This document shows, in pieces, positions 24,568 to 33,654 of a stretch of 40,737 bases of DNA. The stretch's first letter is position 1, and the number at the start of each line of letters is the position of its first letter. Under the pieces are notes generated by a model. The model searched no databases. It saw only the letters and a program-made list of their open reading frames with translations, and was not told where the DNA came from. The DNA lies in contig CAJXQM010000025.1 in NCBI GenBank assembly GCA_913058145.1, forward strand, positions 1-40,737, in the 5' to 3' direction. The stretch comes from an uncultured Colwellia sp. GTDB lineage: Bacteria; Pseudomonadota; Gammaproteobacteria; Enterobacterales; Alteromonadaceae. The translations under genes and the position numbers were made by a program.

Positions 24568-27156
24568 TTACGCAGCTAGCGCTGCATCGAGTTTCTCTTT
24601 TAAATCGTTAGATAAATTAGGCAAGGCTTGTAAACGAACCAATTGCTCCTGCATCAATAGTTTGTGGTTATACGCAAAGCTATTAAACTGAATCAATGGC
24701 GTAAGTAATCTTGACGCTATCTGCGGATTGATAATATTTAGTTCCGCTATTTTGTCTGCTAAAAATTTATAGCCCTGACCTGAAGGACTATGGAAATACT
24801 TGGGGTTATTCATAGCAAAAGCCCCTATTAACGATCTAGCTCGATTAGGATTTTTAATACTAAATAAGTCATGCTCGATAAGTATATTTAATTGCTCAAA
24901 AATGTCATCACTGTCTACACTAGCGCCCAATGAAAACCATTTATCCATCACTAATGGTGTTGTTTTCCATTCTTCCTCAAACCTGTTCATATACAAAGGA
25001 AATTTAGCAAGATTATATTTCGCTGAGCAATTTAAAGCCGCAAGAGAGTCTGTCATATTGTCAGAAGACTCAAATTGTTGTTCAACTAATATAGTATGTT
25101 GCTCCATTGTGGCTAAATAAAACAAACAAGTATTCTTCAATGCTTTATTCGCGATGACTTCTGCGTCACAAATATTAGCTAGGTTCAAAATCAATTCACA
25201 ATGTTTAAACTTTCTGACCAAAGCTTGCTCTAATTCTTGCCCTAAAAAGCGTGTAAGGCTATTAATGGCATTAACTAGACTAATAGGGTTAACCTGTTCA
25301 ATTAAGTCTGCTGCTTCATCAAAGCTTGGTAAAGCTAATTGTTCTGCAATTAATGCCGCATCATCAGTAGAGTTTAAAATAGCAGAAAAACAGTTTACTA
25401 GTTGTTCTGGTATGTTAAATGAAGGATTTAATGTCAGCGCTTTGATCGTTGACATTAGCAACTTTTGCCCTGCATCCCAACGACAAAAACTATTGTTAGC
25501 TTTTGATATTATGGTGAATAGGTCTTCATCATCTTGAACAAAATTCACTTTCACAGGTGCACTAAAATCGGCAAATAAAGCTAAGATTGGTTTAGCGCTC
25601 AGTCCTGTAAAAGTCCATGATTGCTCTTGATCTATTAATTCAATTAAATGTTCTTGGATACTGGTTTCTTCATCATGATTAACAATCAATTCAAGCTTAA
25701 CCGGTATATGCAATGCATTAGGCGCTGGTTGTTTACTCGTAATAGGTGATTGCTGCACTAATGTTAGGTGATATTCACCTTTAGCTGTATCAAAACTTTC
25801 TTTGACACGTACCGCGGGTGTACCCGATTGGCTATACCATAATTTAAATTGTCTTAAATCTTTATTCGATGCATCACTCATGGCATCGATGAAGTCATCA
25901 CACGTTACCGCCATGCCATCAAAACGTTTAAAATAAAGGTCCATGCCTGCTCTAAAATCCTCTTTACCCAATAAAGTATGTAGCATGCGAATGACTTCAG
26001 CTCCTTTTTCATAAACAGTTAAGGTATAAAAGTTATTCATTTCTAACACTTTTTCTGGTCGAATAGGATGCGTCATTGGGCCGCCATCTTCAGCAAACTG
26101 TAATGAACGTAATACTCTAACATTTTGGATACGCGTCACTGAACTTGAATGCATATCAGCACTAAATTGTTGATCTCTAAATACAGTTAAGCCTTCCTTT
26201 AAGCTTAATTGAAACCAATCACGACAAGTTACTCGATTGCCGGTCCAATTGTGAAAGTACTCATGAGCAATGACCGCTTCAATATTAAAATAATCGGTGT
26301 CTGTTGCAGATGATTTGTCGGCTAAAACATATTTACTATTAAAAACATTTAACCCTTTATTTTCCATTGCGCCCATGTTGAAAAAATCAACGGCGACAAT
26401 CATATAAATAGTTAAGTCATACTCTAGCCCAAAAGTTTGTTCATCCCACGTCATTGATTTTTTCAATGACACCATGGCATGTTTAGCCTTATGTAAATTA
26501 CCTTTATCAACAAAAATTTCTAAAGCAACCTCTTTACCTGAACACGTGGTAAATGTATCCGCTAATAAATCAAAGTCTCCCGCAACTAAAGCAAATAAAT
26601 AGCATGGTTTTGGAAAGGGATCATACCAAGTTGCAAAGTGTTTGTTGTCGGCTAATTCACCTTGCTCAATTTTATTGCCATTCGATAAAAGATAAGGATA
26701 TAACGTTTTATCGGCAATGACTTTAGTTGTAAATATAGCCATTACGTCAGGTCTATCTAGGTAATAGCTAATACGGCGAAAACCTTCCGCTTCACATTGG
26801 CTGCAAAAAGCACCGCCTGATTTGAACAACCCTTCAAGTGAGGTGTTATCTACCGGATTTATTTCAGTGACAATAGTCAGCGTAAAGTTATTTTTATCCG
26901 TTTTAATAATTAGGTTGTGGTCTGCTTGTTGGTATTGATCAATTGATAATAATTCATTATCAATTGACACAGAAACCAACGTTAATTTCTCACCATCTAA
27001 AATTAGATTTTCTTGGTGTTCACCTTGTCGGTTAAGTGTTAATTCGTTAACAACTTGGGTACTGGTATCATTTAATTCAATGGTTAGATTCACTGTTTTA
27101 ATGGTGAAATTTGCAGGGCTGTAATCAGCTAAATATCGAGCAGTTGAGCGAGTCAT
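24568..27156 (-). CDS. pepN: Aminopeptidase N
   Basis: A cytoplasmic M1-family zinc aminopeptidase that removes N-terminal residues from peptides. At 862 residues it is close to E. coli PepN (870). The substrate-binding motif GAMEN is at 262-266. The zinc site HEYFH is at 298-302 with the third ligand Glu321 (LKEGLT). The C-terminal helical domain is complete. AGGAT lies just before the ATG. The nhaC-type gene upstream ends in its own hairpin, so pepN probably has a separate promoter in the short gap, although I cannot pick out its boxes. Confidence 0.98.
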   Translation of the reverse strand: MTRSTARYLADYSPANFTIKTVNLTIELNDTSTQVVNELTLNRQGEHQENLILDGEKLTLVSVSIDNELLSIDQYQQADHNLIIKTDKNNFTLTIVTEINPVDNTSLEGLFKSGGAFCSQCEAEGFRRISYYLDRPDVMAIFTTKVIADKTLYPYLLSNGNKIEQGELADNKHFATWYDPFPKPCYLFALVAGDFDLLADTFTTCSGKEVALEIFVDKGNLHKAKHAMVSLKKSMTWDEQTFGLEYDLTIYMIVAVDFFNMGAMENKGLNVFNSKYVLADKSSATDTDYFNIEAVIAHEYFHNWTGNRVTCRDWFQLSLKEGLTVFRDQQFSADMHSSSVTRIQNVRVLRSLQFAEDGGPMTHPIRPEKVLEMNNFYTLTVYEKGAEVIRMLHTLLGKEDFRAGMDLYFKRFDGMAVTCDDFIDAMSDASNKDLRQFKLWYSQSGTPAVRVKESFDTAKGEYHLTLVQQSPITSKQPAPNALHIPVKLELIVNHDEETSIQEHLIELIDQEQSWTFTGLSAKPILALFADFSAPVKVNFVQDDEDLFTIISKANNSFCRWDAGQKLLMSTIKALTLNPSFNIPEQLVNCFSAILNSTDDAALIAEQLALPSFDEAADLIEQVNPISLVNAINSLTRFLGQELEQALVRKFKHCELILNLANICDAEVIANKALKNTCLFYLATMEQHTILVEQQFESSDNMTDSLAALNCSAKYNLAKFPLYMNRFEEEWKTTPLVMDKWFSLGASVDSDDIFEQLNILIEHDLFSIKNPNRARSLIGAFAMNNPKYFHSPSGQGYKFLADKIAELNIINPQIASRLLTPLIQFNSFAYNHKLLMQEQLVRLQALPNLSNDLKEKLDAALAA

Positions 27157-27174
27157 AGATCATCCTTTACAAAA

Positions 27175-27193
27175 TAGCCTGCTATGCAGGCTA
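27175..27193 (-). terminator. Terminator after the NhaC-family gene
   Basis: TAGCCTG (27175-27181) and CAGGCTA (27187-27193) with a 5-base loop; on the minus strand TTTTG follows. It lies in the 45-base gap between the antiporter stop and the pepN start. Confidence 0.65.
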
Positions 27194-27201
27194 GAATACA
27201 A

Positions 27202-28665
27202 TTAAGTTTTGGTAGCAATTTTTTTAATATTAAAACCAATGAAGCCATAGATGACAGCTAATATCGGATTCATTAAATTAAAGAAACAATAAAATATATA
27301 ATCAAGTGGGTTTACTAATAGCACGCTATACATATATGCGCCACAAGTGTTCCACGGAATAAGCGGTGACGTTATGGTACCAGAATCTTCTAGCGTACGA
27401 CTTAATACAAGAGGATGTAAACCACGTCGTTGATATTCCTCTTTATACATGCGTCCTGGCATCACTATCGAAATATACTGATCAGCTGTAATTAAGTTTG
27501 TGCCGATGCATGTTGCTACCGTACTCGCAATTAAACTACCTGTTGATTTTGCCGTAGCCAGAATTACATTAACAAATTTGCGTAACATTCCTAAATGTTC
27601 TAATACGGCACCAAAACTTAACGCGCATACAATTAACCAAACGGTGTTGAGCATTTTAGACATACCACCACCACTTAATAGCTTATCTAATTCTGTATTG
27701 CCTGTAGCAATAACCACACCATCAAAAAAAGCTGCCCACACGACTTTGATATTAGCTGTTAGCACATCTGTATTGCCATTGGCTAAACGTAAAATCAACT
27801 CTTGTTGGAACAGAACCGCCCATAAACCTCCCATTAATGCGCCAATAGCGACAGCAGGAAATGCAGGGACTTTTTTTATTGCTAAAAATAATAACACGAC
27901 CAATGGCATTAAATTGAATAAACTAATATTGAATTGTTGAGCCAGTTGATTACTTAAATCACTAATAGACGACGTTGTTGCGGTGGGTTCTTCACTAAAA
28001 CCTAGAATTAAAAATAAGACAAGAGCGGTTGAAATAGAAGGTACCGTTGTCCAAAACATATAACGAATATGAGCGAACAATTCACTGCCAGCTATAGCCG
28101 GTGCTAAATTGGTGGTTTCAGATAACGGTGACATTTTATCACCAAAATAGGCGCCTGAAATGACAGCACCTGCAGTAATAGCAGGGTCTAATGATAATCC
28201 TTGTGCAATGCCAATTAACGCCACACCAATAGTTGCGGCTGTGGTCCAAGAGCTACCAATACTTAAGGCAACAATGCCACAAATAATACAGGCTGCCGCA
28301 TAAAACCAACTGGGATCAAGTATTTGTAAACCATAATAAATCATAGTAGGCACTGTACCCGATAATAACCAAGTACCAATGAGCGATCCAACTGCAAGCA
28401 GAATAAGCACAGCGCCAAGCGATAGAGATATACCACTAATAATAGCTTTCTCTATATCATGCCACCGATAACCATTTTTAATGCCTATAACCGCCGCAAT
28501 ACCCATGGCAAGCAACAACGATATTTGATTAGGTCCATAAGATGAGTCATTACCAAAATACACTACCGCGGTGGCGAGAAGTACAACTAACGATATAACG
28601 GGAATAAAAGCATCTAACATGCTTGGCTCTTTAGGATTGATTGTATCAAGTGCTTGCTTTGACAT
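27202..28665 (-). CDS. Na+/H+ antiporter, NhaC family
   Basis: A 487-residue inner-membrane protein with about twelve hydrophobic helices. NhaC-family signatures include IGSSWTTAATIGVALIGIA (about 137-155), GAYFGDKMSPLSETTNLA (about 172-189) and TNLITADQYISIVMPGRM (about 387-404). NhaC proteins exchange Na+ for H+ and some members swap organic ions such as malate and lactate, so the substrate is not certain. The ATG at 28665 has AAGG too far upstream (13 bases). An in-frame ATG at 28620 (MLDAF) has AAAGAG at 6 bases and may be the true start, removing 15 residues before the first helix. It is a single gene between two terminators. Confidence 0.9.
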   Translation of the reverse strand: MSKQALDTINPKEPSMLDAFIPVISLVVLLATAVVYFGNDSSYGPNQISLLLAMGIAAVIGIKNGYRWHDIEKAIISGISLSLGAVLILLAVGSLIGTWLLSGTVPTMIYYGLQILDPSWFYAAACIICGIVALSIGSSWTTAATIGVALIGIAQGLSLDPAITAGAVISGAYFGDKMSPLSETTNLAPAIAGSELFAHIRYMFWTTVPSISTALVLFLILGFSEEPTATTSSISDLSNQLAQQFNISLFNLMPLVVLLFLAIKKVPAFPAVAIGALMGGLWAVLFQQELILRLANGNTDVLTANIKVVWAAFFDGVVIATGNTELDKLLSGGGMSKMLNTVWLIVCALSFGAVLEHLGMLRKFVNVILATAKSTGSLIASTVATCIGTNLITADQYISIVMPGRMYKEEYQRRGLHPLVLSRTLEDSGTITSPLIPWNTCGAYMYSVLLVNPLDYIFYCFFNLMNPILAVIYGFIGFNIKKIATKT

Positions 28666-28755
28666 AATTTTAAATTAACCTTTTATTATCTTTTTTATGT
28701 TGTTTTGCATTTTTATGCGTTTTTTTTAAATAATAATACTATGCTTTAGAGACAA

Positions 28756-28780
28756 GAAAGCCGCCTTGTAGGCGGCTTTC
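28756..28780 (-). terminator. Intrinsic terminator after prc
   Basis: GAAAGCCGCC (28756-28765) and GGCGGCTTTC (28771-28780), a 10-bp perfect stem with a 5-base loop, 22 bases past the prc stop. On the minus strand CTTTCTTGTCTC follows. This ends the yebR-proQ-prc operon. Confidence 0.8.
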
Positions 28781-28801
28781 TAACACAGTTTTTTGTTGTT
28801 T

Positions 28802-30910
28802 TTATTTTTTAGCTATTTTACCTAAACTAATTAAATCAAAAGTAATACGTGCCGTTTCATCTAAGAATGGGTCTAATTCATCTAATTCATCAGGTAAATC
28901 ATCAAGCGTGGTTATTTTCTCTTTACTCATACTGACAAGACGTTCATTAGCGCGAATAAGTTGCTTTACTTTACGCTCTTCACGTTTAGCTTTACGCGTC
29001 ATTAAGTTAAGTGAAATAATTTTATCGTCTTTTTCAGCTTTATACGTTTTAATATCATTAAGTAAATAATTAAATTCACTATTATCTTTAATACGCTGCT
29101 GATATAACGAAGTTAAATAATTAACATCTGTATTAATATCATTAAGTTTGGTGTATTGCGCTTTATCGATTTGATCCCATGGCAAGGCATTTTCCTCTTT
29201 ACTTTCACCCCACTCTTTAGGGTCAACAGCAGAAGGGAAAGCAATATCAGGTAATACACCTCTATGTTGTGTACTACCGCCGTTAATACGATAAAACTTA
29301 GCGATGGTATATTGAATACTCCCTAATGGCTGCTCATATAAATCATATACTCTGCCTAAACCTCGATGTTGTTGCACAGTACCTTTACCAAAGGTATGCT
29401 CACCAACAATCACACCTCGTCCATAATCTTGTATCGCTGCAGCAAAAATTTCTGATGCTGAAGCGCTGTATCTGTCAACCATAACCGTCAAAGGGCCTTG
29501 GTAATAACTAATGCCATCTTTATCACGGAGAACATCCACTCGATTAGCACCATTTCTAATTTGTACTACAGGGCCTTTATCGATAAATAAACCTGTTAAT
29601 AGTGTCGCTTCAGGTAACGAGCCTCCACCATTGCCGCGTAAGTCAATAATAATCCCCTGCACTTCTTGTTCTTTTAACTTTTCTATTTCTTTTTTTACAT
29701 CTCGAGATAAGTCATTATAAAAACTTGGAATAGTGATGATCCCCAACTTTTCACCTAAACTGCTTTTATCATCAAGACCTGCAGCTTCAGTGCCTGCACC
29801 TTCAAAATAGATTTCCGATTTAGCCGCTTTGTTCTCTAATTTTATTTTGTCTCGAACTATGGTGACAATCTTTACATTTGTAATATCTTCAGATTTTCCT
29901 GAGATTACTTGTAGTCTAACCGTCGTACCTTTAGGACCTTTGATTTTATCAACAACATCATCTAATCGCCATCCGATAATATCTTCAAAATCTTTTTCAC
30001 CTTGAGCAACACCAATAATACGATCTTTTGATTTTAATTGTTTCGATTGATCAGCCGGGCCACCGCTAATAACACTTTGAATAACGGTATAATCTTCTTC
30101 TGCACGTAACACCGCACCAATACCTTCAAGCGATAAATTCATTTCCATTTGAAAACGTTCTGCATTACGAGGAGATAAATAAGAGGTATGAGGTTCCACT
30201 ACACGAGCAAAGCTGTTCATTACTAATTGAAAAACATCTTCGCTTTCACTTTGTTTTAAACGTTTAATTGCATATTTATAACGCTTTGTTAATATTTCTT
30301 TAACTTTAGGCCATTCTTTGCCTGTTAACGTTAAGTTTAAAGCGTCAGATTTTACTTTTATACGCCATAATTCATTCAATTCAGCTATCGATTTTGCCCA
30401 AGGGGCATCTTCACGATCATAAGAATAAACGTCATCTTTGGTATAATTAAAAGGTGAATTCTGGATTTTTTCATCTCCAGCAACATCTACGGTTGCCAGT
30501 AAACTAAGTGCATATTCATAACGTTCTAAACGACGCTGCATATTTAAATTATAAATGTCATACGCAAAATCAAGTCTACCACGAGCAAAAGCGTCATCAA
30601 ACTCTACACCGTGTTTTTCTAAAATAGTGATGTCTGTGGCTAAAAAAACATGTCGCGAATAGTCTAGCTGTTTAATAAATCGATTAAACACTTCTTGAGA
30701 TAAAGCATCATTAATCTTAATTTTTTTATAATGACCACGCATAAATCGCGCAGTTATACGCTTACTTGCCGTAGCATGCTGACTTTCAGGCGCTAAAACA
30801 GGTAGTATGAGATCTTTACTTACATCAACAAATGCTAAAGCACTTATACTACCTATTGAGAAACTTACCGATATAGATACAGCAAGTGCGATACGACAAA
30901 GTTTTTGCAT
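28802..30910 (-). CDS. prc: Tail-specific (C-terminal processing) protease
   Basis: A periplasmic S41 serine protease that degrades SsrA-tagged and misfolded proteins and trims cell-wall enzymes. At 702 residues it is slightly longer than the E. coli enzyme (682). Signal peptide about 1-27, N-terminal helical region, PDZ domain about 250-345 (LEGIGAVLRAEEDYTVIQSV), and a protease core with the Ser484/Lys509 dyad (SASASEIF, TFGKGTVQ). A charged C-terminal region (DUF3340 type) follows. GGAG stands 8 bases before the ATG. It follows proQ by 52 bases, the same order as in E. coli. Confidence 0.97.
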   Translation of the reverse strand: MQKLCRIALAVSISVSFSIGSISALAFVDVSKDLILPVLAPESQHATASKRITARFMRGHYKKIKINDALSQEVFNRFIKQLDYSRHVFLATDITILEKHGVEFDDAFARGRLDFAYDIYNLNMQRRLERYEYALSLLATVDVAGDEKIQNSPFNYTKDDVYSYDREDAPWAKSIAELNELWRIKVKSDALNLTLTGKEWPKVKEILTKRYKYAIKRLKQSESEDVFQLVMNSFARVVEPHTSYLSPRNAERFQMEMNLSLEGIGAVLRAEEDYTVIQSVISGGPADQSKQLKSKDRIIGVAQGEKDFEDIIGWRLDDVVDKIKGPKGTTVRLQVISGKSEDITNVKIVTIVRDKIKLENKAAKSEIYFEGAGTEAAGLDDKSSLGEKLGIITIPSFYNDLSRDVKKEIEKLKEQEVQGIIIDLRGNGGGSLPEATLLTGLFIDKGPVVQIRNGANRVDVLRDKDGISYYQGPLTVMVDRYSASASEIFAAAIQDYGRGVIVGEHTFGKGTVQQHRGLGRVYDLYEQPLGSIQYTIAKFYRINGGSTQHRGVLPDIAFPSAVDPKEWGESKEENALPWDQIDKAQYTKLNDINTDVNYLTSLYQQRIKDNSEFNYLLNDIKTYKAEKDDKIISLNLMTRKAKREERKVKQLIRANERLVSMSKEKITTLDDLPDELDELDPFLDETARITFDLISLGKIAKK

Positions 30911-30962
30911 GCATATTTCTCCAAACTATTTTATTAACATCACTAAGCTTTAACAGGTAAAT

Positions 30963-31649
30963 TTATGAATATATGTTCTGCATTTTAGTTTTTATCATCA
31001 TGCCAGAGTCTAATTGAACACTAATATCACTACCTGAAATTTCAGTAATAGTTGCATTCATAGGTGAATTACCTAACTGAACTTTAACCTTACATCCTAC
31101 AGTTATTGTAGCTAATTCTATTGGTTTCAATGGCGGCAACTCTTTTTTTACTACTTTAGTCTTAGTTGATTTGACTGATTTATACTTGGCCGAATCACGT
31201 TTATTTTCTGCTAGAGTAGCCGTGAAAGTATCACTAGCACTGTCTTTAGACTTAGGGCCTTTAGAAGCCTTCTTCGTTCCATTGTCAGGGGCTTTTTTAT
31301 TAGCAGAAGAATTGTTACCAAATTTTTCTTGGCTTTCTTTTAACGTTTTACTAGCATAATTAGCCTGTTCTTCATCAATTTTAGCAACATTTTTTCCGTC
31401 GATATCAACACGGGATGTACCTACTTTAATGGCTTTAAGATAACGCCAACTGCTGGTGTAATGTCTTAATGCTTGACGCAAACGCGTCTTACTAACCGTT
31501 TCGTCATCAGCAAGTTTTTCCGAGAGATCTTGAAAAATACCTACTTTTAATGGTTTTACTTGGCCTTTAACCGAAAAGCATTCAGGAAATTTCTCAGTTA
31601 AATAGTTAATAATGTCTTTAGTGCTTATTCGTTTAATTTCAGTTTCCAT
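30963..31649 (-). CDS. proQ: RNA chaperone ProQ
   Basis: A global RNA-binding protein of the ProQ/FinO family that stabilises sRNAs and mRNA 3' ends. The FinO domain is at about 1-120 (LTEKFPECF, GIFQDLSEKL, TRLRQALRHYTSSWRYLKA). A Lys/Ser-rich flexible linker (about 110-175) follows, then a C-terminal Tudor/KOW-like domain (GCKVKVQLGNSPMNATITEISG). At 228 residues it matches E. coli ProQ in length. It lies between a small acidic protein gene and prc. The conserved proQ-prc pair supports the name. Confidence 0.96.
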   Translation of the reverse strand: METEIKRISTKDIINYLTEKFPECFSVKGQVKPLKVGIFQDLSEKLADDETVSKTRLRQALRHYTSSWRYLKAIKVGTSRVDIDGKNVAKIDEEQANYASKTLKESQEKFGNNSSANKKAPDNGTKKASKGPKSKDSASDTFTATLAENKRDSAKYKSVKSTKTKVVKKELPPLKPIELATITVGCKVKVQLGNSPMNATITEISGSDISVQLDSGMMIKTKMQNIYS

Positions 31650-31688
31650 AAATACAACTTTTATACAATTTTAGTTAAATAGGTTAAA

Positions 31689-31979
31689 TTAATAATCTTC
31701 TCGTTGAAGGTGTTGTTCTCTATTATCAAGAACGTGTCTACACCACTCATAAATTTCTTCAGATTCTAAGTCAGGCAATACTTCTTGCCCAATCCAGTTA
31801 TCCCAAATTAAAGCTAATAACTGCTCCAATATTTCGGTTTCTATGTCTTCTTCTGCTAAGTCATAAAGTGTATGATAAATTTCATTCACATTCTCAGCAA
31901 CGATTTCTTCTTGACCATCCCAGTCACCAACAATAGCTTCGGAGACTAAATAATCATGTATTACCACAAATTCTTTCAT
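31689..31979 (-). CDS. Small acidic hypothetical protein, 96 aa
   Basis: I do not recognise this family. The protein is strongly acidic (many Glu/Asp), mostly helical in appearance, with several Trp residues (GDWDGQ, WDNWIGQ, YEWCRHV) and no signal peptide or membrane segment. Its ATG overlaps the TGA of the yebR reading frame as ATGA, so its translation was probably coupled to yebR; since yebR is now frameshifted, that coupling may be weakened. It lies 39 bases before proQ in the same operon. The function is unknown. Confidence 0.75.
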   Translation of the reverse strand: MKEFVVIHDYLVSEAIVGDWDGQEEIVAENVNEIYHTLYDLAEEDIETEILEQLLALIWDNWIGQEVLPDLESEEIYEWCRHVLDNREQHLQREDY

Positions 31980-32484
31980 ATGAACTGATTCTTTTCCAAC
32001 GCTTGCTCACTTGCAATTAAACTTTTCTCAAATATTTGTACAATTGATTCTAAGCCAATTTGATCCTCTCGATCAAAACGTCCAAAACCCGTACTATCAA
32101 TTTCTAACACAGCGATTGTATCACCCTTAAGTTGAACAGGAATAACAATTTCTGAGTTACTAGAGGCATCACAAGCAATATGCCCCTCAAATTGATGAAC
32201 ATCATCAATACACTGAGTTGTCATTGTTTGTGCAGCGATCCCACAAACGCCTACACCAAAAGGAAACGGATACAAGCGACCTTACCTTGAAAGGGACCAA
32301 GAACGAGTTCTTGGTCTACTACTCGATAAAAACCAACCCAGTTTACTTGTGTTAGTGTACCAAAGAGTAAAGCCGAAACATTTGCCATATTGGCAATAAG
32401 ATCGGTTTCATCTGATATTATCGCTTTAGCTTGCGCTAATAAATCTTGATAAAACTCAGTTTTTTTGTCAATTGTAATAGCCAT
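31976..32484 (-). pseudogene. msrC: Free methionine-(R)-sulfoxide reductase, frameshifted
   Basis: GAF-domain fRMsr (YebR/MsrC) reduces free methionine-R-sulfoxide using a Cys triad. The frame from ATG 32484 encodes residues up to LVLGPFQGKVACIR and then hits a stop. The next frame continues at once with FPFGVGVCG...HIACDASSNSEIVIPV...LEIDSTGFGRFD to the stop at 31976. Adding one T in minus sense (AAA at 32264-32266 to AAAA) restores R-F-P-F-G-V-G-V-C-G. All three redox cysteines (VAC, GVCG, IACD) are present, split over two frames. A 25-bp tandem duplication also covers the start codon. It could be a real lesion or an assembly error; the enzyme as read is not functional. Confidence 0.88.
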
Positions 32485-32509
32485 TTTTTTTGTCAATTGT
32501 AATAGCCAT
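32460..32509. repeat. 25-bp tandem duplication over the msrC start
   Basis: Two exact copies, 32460-32484 and 32485-32509, each seven T followed by GTCAATTGTAATAGCCAT. In minus sense each copy starts ATGGCTATT. Translation from the outer ATG (32509) leaves frame at the junction and stops after 13 codons, so the copy nearer the gene (ATG 32484) is the only useful start. Neither ATG has a good Shine-Dalgarno. Confidence 0.95.
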
Positions 32510-32866
32510 GGAAAGATGTGTGCTAAAAACGCATAACATACCTTGAAAGTGGCTTAAATTAAAGCTTTTATCTAGTCAAAGTATCAATTTATACGCTTTA
32601 TCTATTCTTGATTAGAAAATTTAACCAAAACACTGGTATTAATGACTTAATTACCCACTTGAGAGATATGCTTTAATGATTGTTAACAGACATTTTTGTT
32701 GAACTTAAACGAGGACTATAATGATTACTCAGTTATGTAACATAAAGGAGTTAATCTATTCAAAGCCATACTATTAGCACTAGTAGTTCAGGTGCTGATA
32801 GTTAATATACTTGTAAATAAAGATATTAAAGACTTAGTCATGAATAACTCCTAAATCCTTACTTAT
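32510..32866. other. 357-bp intergenic region
   Basis: No gene of convincing quality. It holds the promoter side of the msrC-proQ-prc operon. On the plus strand, an AAAGGAG at 32742-32748 is followed by an open frame coding for a short hydrophobic stretch (AILLALVVQVLIVNILVNK...) that ends in TAA near 32853, but there is no ATG/GTG/TTG at the proper distance. It may be the remnant of a small membrane peptide gene. Confidence 0.5.
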
Positions 32867-33517
32867 TTACTTTGCGTTAGTAAATTGTTTGAAACGTTGT
32901 TTCTCATCAGTAGAAGCATTATGCCACCAGTATTTCAACATAGATAAAGAGTTAACTTGTATTGACGTGTTTGACACTTCTTCTGTTATTACAGAAGAAG
33001 CTGCTAATGCAGAGTTTATCTTTTTAATGGTTTTCGTTGAAGCGAGTGCATTGACCGCCATATCAACTTGTTTAGCTAATTTGTATTCATCGAGATTTTC
33101 TAATGTTAAATTAAGTTGATTATTATGCTCATCTTGTAGTCTCAATTTAGGTGACTTCACAAAAGATTTAGCCGCCGCTAAGTTCTTTATTTTAATAGTT
33201 TTGAGTTCGACCTGTTCTTGGTCAGTAATAGAAAACTTAACAATAAAGTCTTGTGATTCAACACGTATTTCGCCACCAAAATCTAAGTCTTCGAAAAAGT
33301 CTTTATATCGAATAACTAAAGCATGCTCACCTTGGTTAAGTTCAAACGTAGATTTTTTACTTATAAATCCATTATCTACACTTTTATCATTTATTGCACT
33401 GATGATTAAATTATCCGACACACTAACGGTTGCGGCTAATACGTGTGTGGAGATCACACTTAATGAGCCACAAATAAAGAGTGAAGTCAGTGATGGTACA
33501 TTAAAAAACCTAGCCAA
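32867..33517 (-). CDS. DUF2057 (YccT-like) exported protein
   Basis: A 216-residue protein with a signal peptide (about 1-29, ending VLAA). The N-terminal part (SVSDNLIISAINDKSV... FELNQGEHALVIRYKD) and the C-terminal MLKYWWHNASTDEKQRFKQF match the DUF2057 pattern. The family is periplasmic and uncharacterised; E. coli YccT affects curli output. The start is TTG at 33517, with AAGGA 7 bases upstream and no in-frame ATG upstream. It is a single gene, 137 bases after prpF on the same strand. Confidence 0.85.
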   Translation of the reverse strand: MARFFNVPSLTSLFICGSLSVISTHVLAATVSVSDNLIISAINDKSVDNGFISKKSTFELNQGEHALVIRYKDFFEDLDFGGEIRVESQDFIVKFSITDQEQVELKTIKIKNLAAAKSFVKSPKLRLQDEHNNQLNLTLENLDEYKLAKQVDMAVNALASTKTIKKINSALAASSVITEEVSNTSIQVNSLSMLKYWWHNASTDEKQRFKQFTNAK

Positions 33518-33654
33518 AATAAAATCCTTAAAAACATGTGTATTAAAATAGAGTAGTCTCTTTATAAACTGACTACGATGTAAATCAAAGTAAAATAAGT
33601 AAAATATAGCCTAAAGTATTATGGTTCTGTTATCTAAAGGCTAAAGACCATCCC

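Noticed and set aside
25154..25537. 127-codon plus-strand frame opposite pepN
   Set aside because: Antisense to the conserved aminopeptidase; no independent support.
27500..27940. 146-codon plus-strand frame opposite the NhaC-family gene
   Set aside because: The opposite strand encodes a clear antiporter with family motifs; this frame has no recognisable features or ribosome site.
32255..32275. Programmed -1 frameshift in msrC
   Set aside because: The junction reads CGT TTC CTT TTG in minus sense, which is not a X-XXY-YYZ slippery heptamer, and known msrC genes are unshifted; a one-base loss is simpler.
32721..32774. 17-codon frame starting ATG at 32721
   Set aside because: Too short and without family likeness to be called a gene.
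33608..33646. Inverted repeat TAGCCT/AGGCTA as the prpF terminator
   Set aside because: Arms match imperfectly with a long loop and no T run, so I do not call it.
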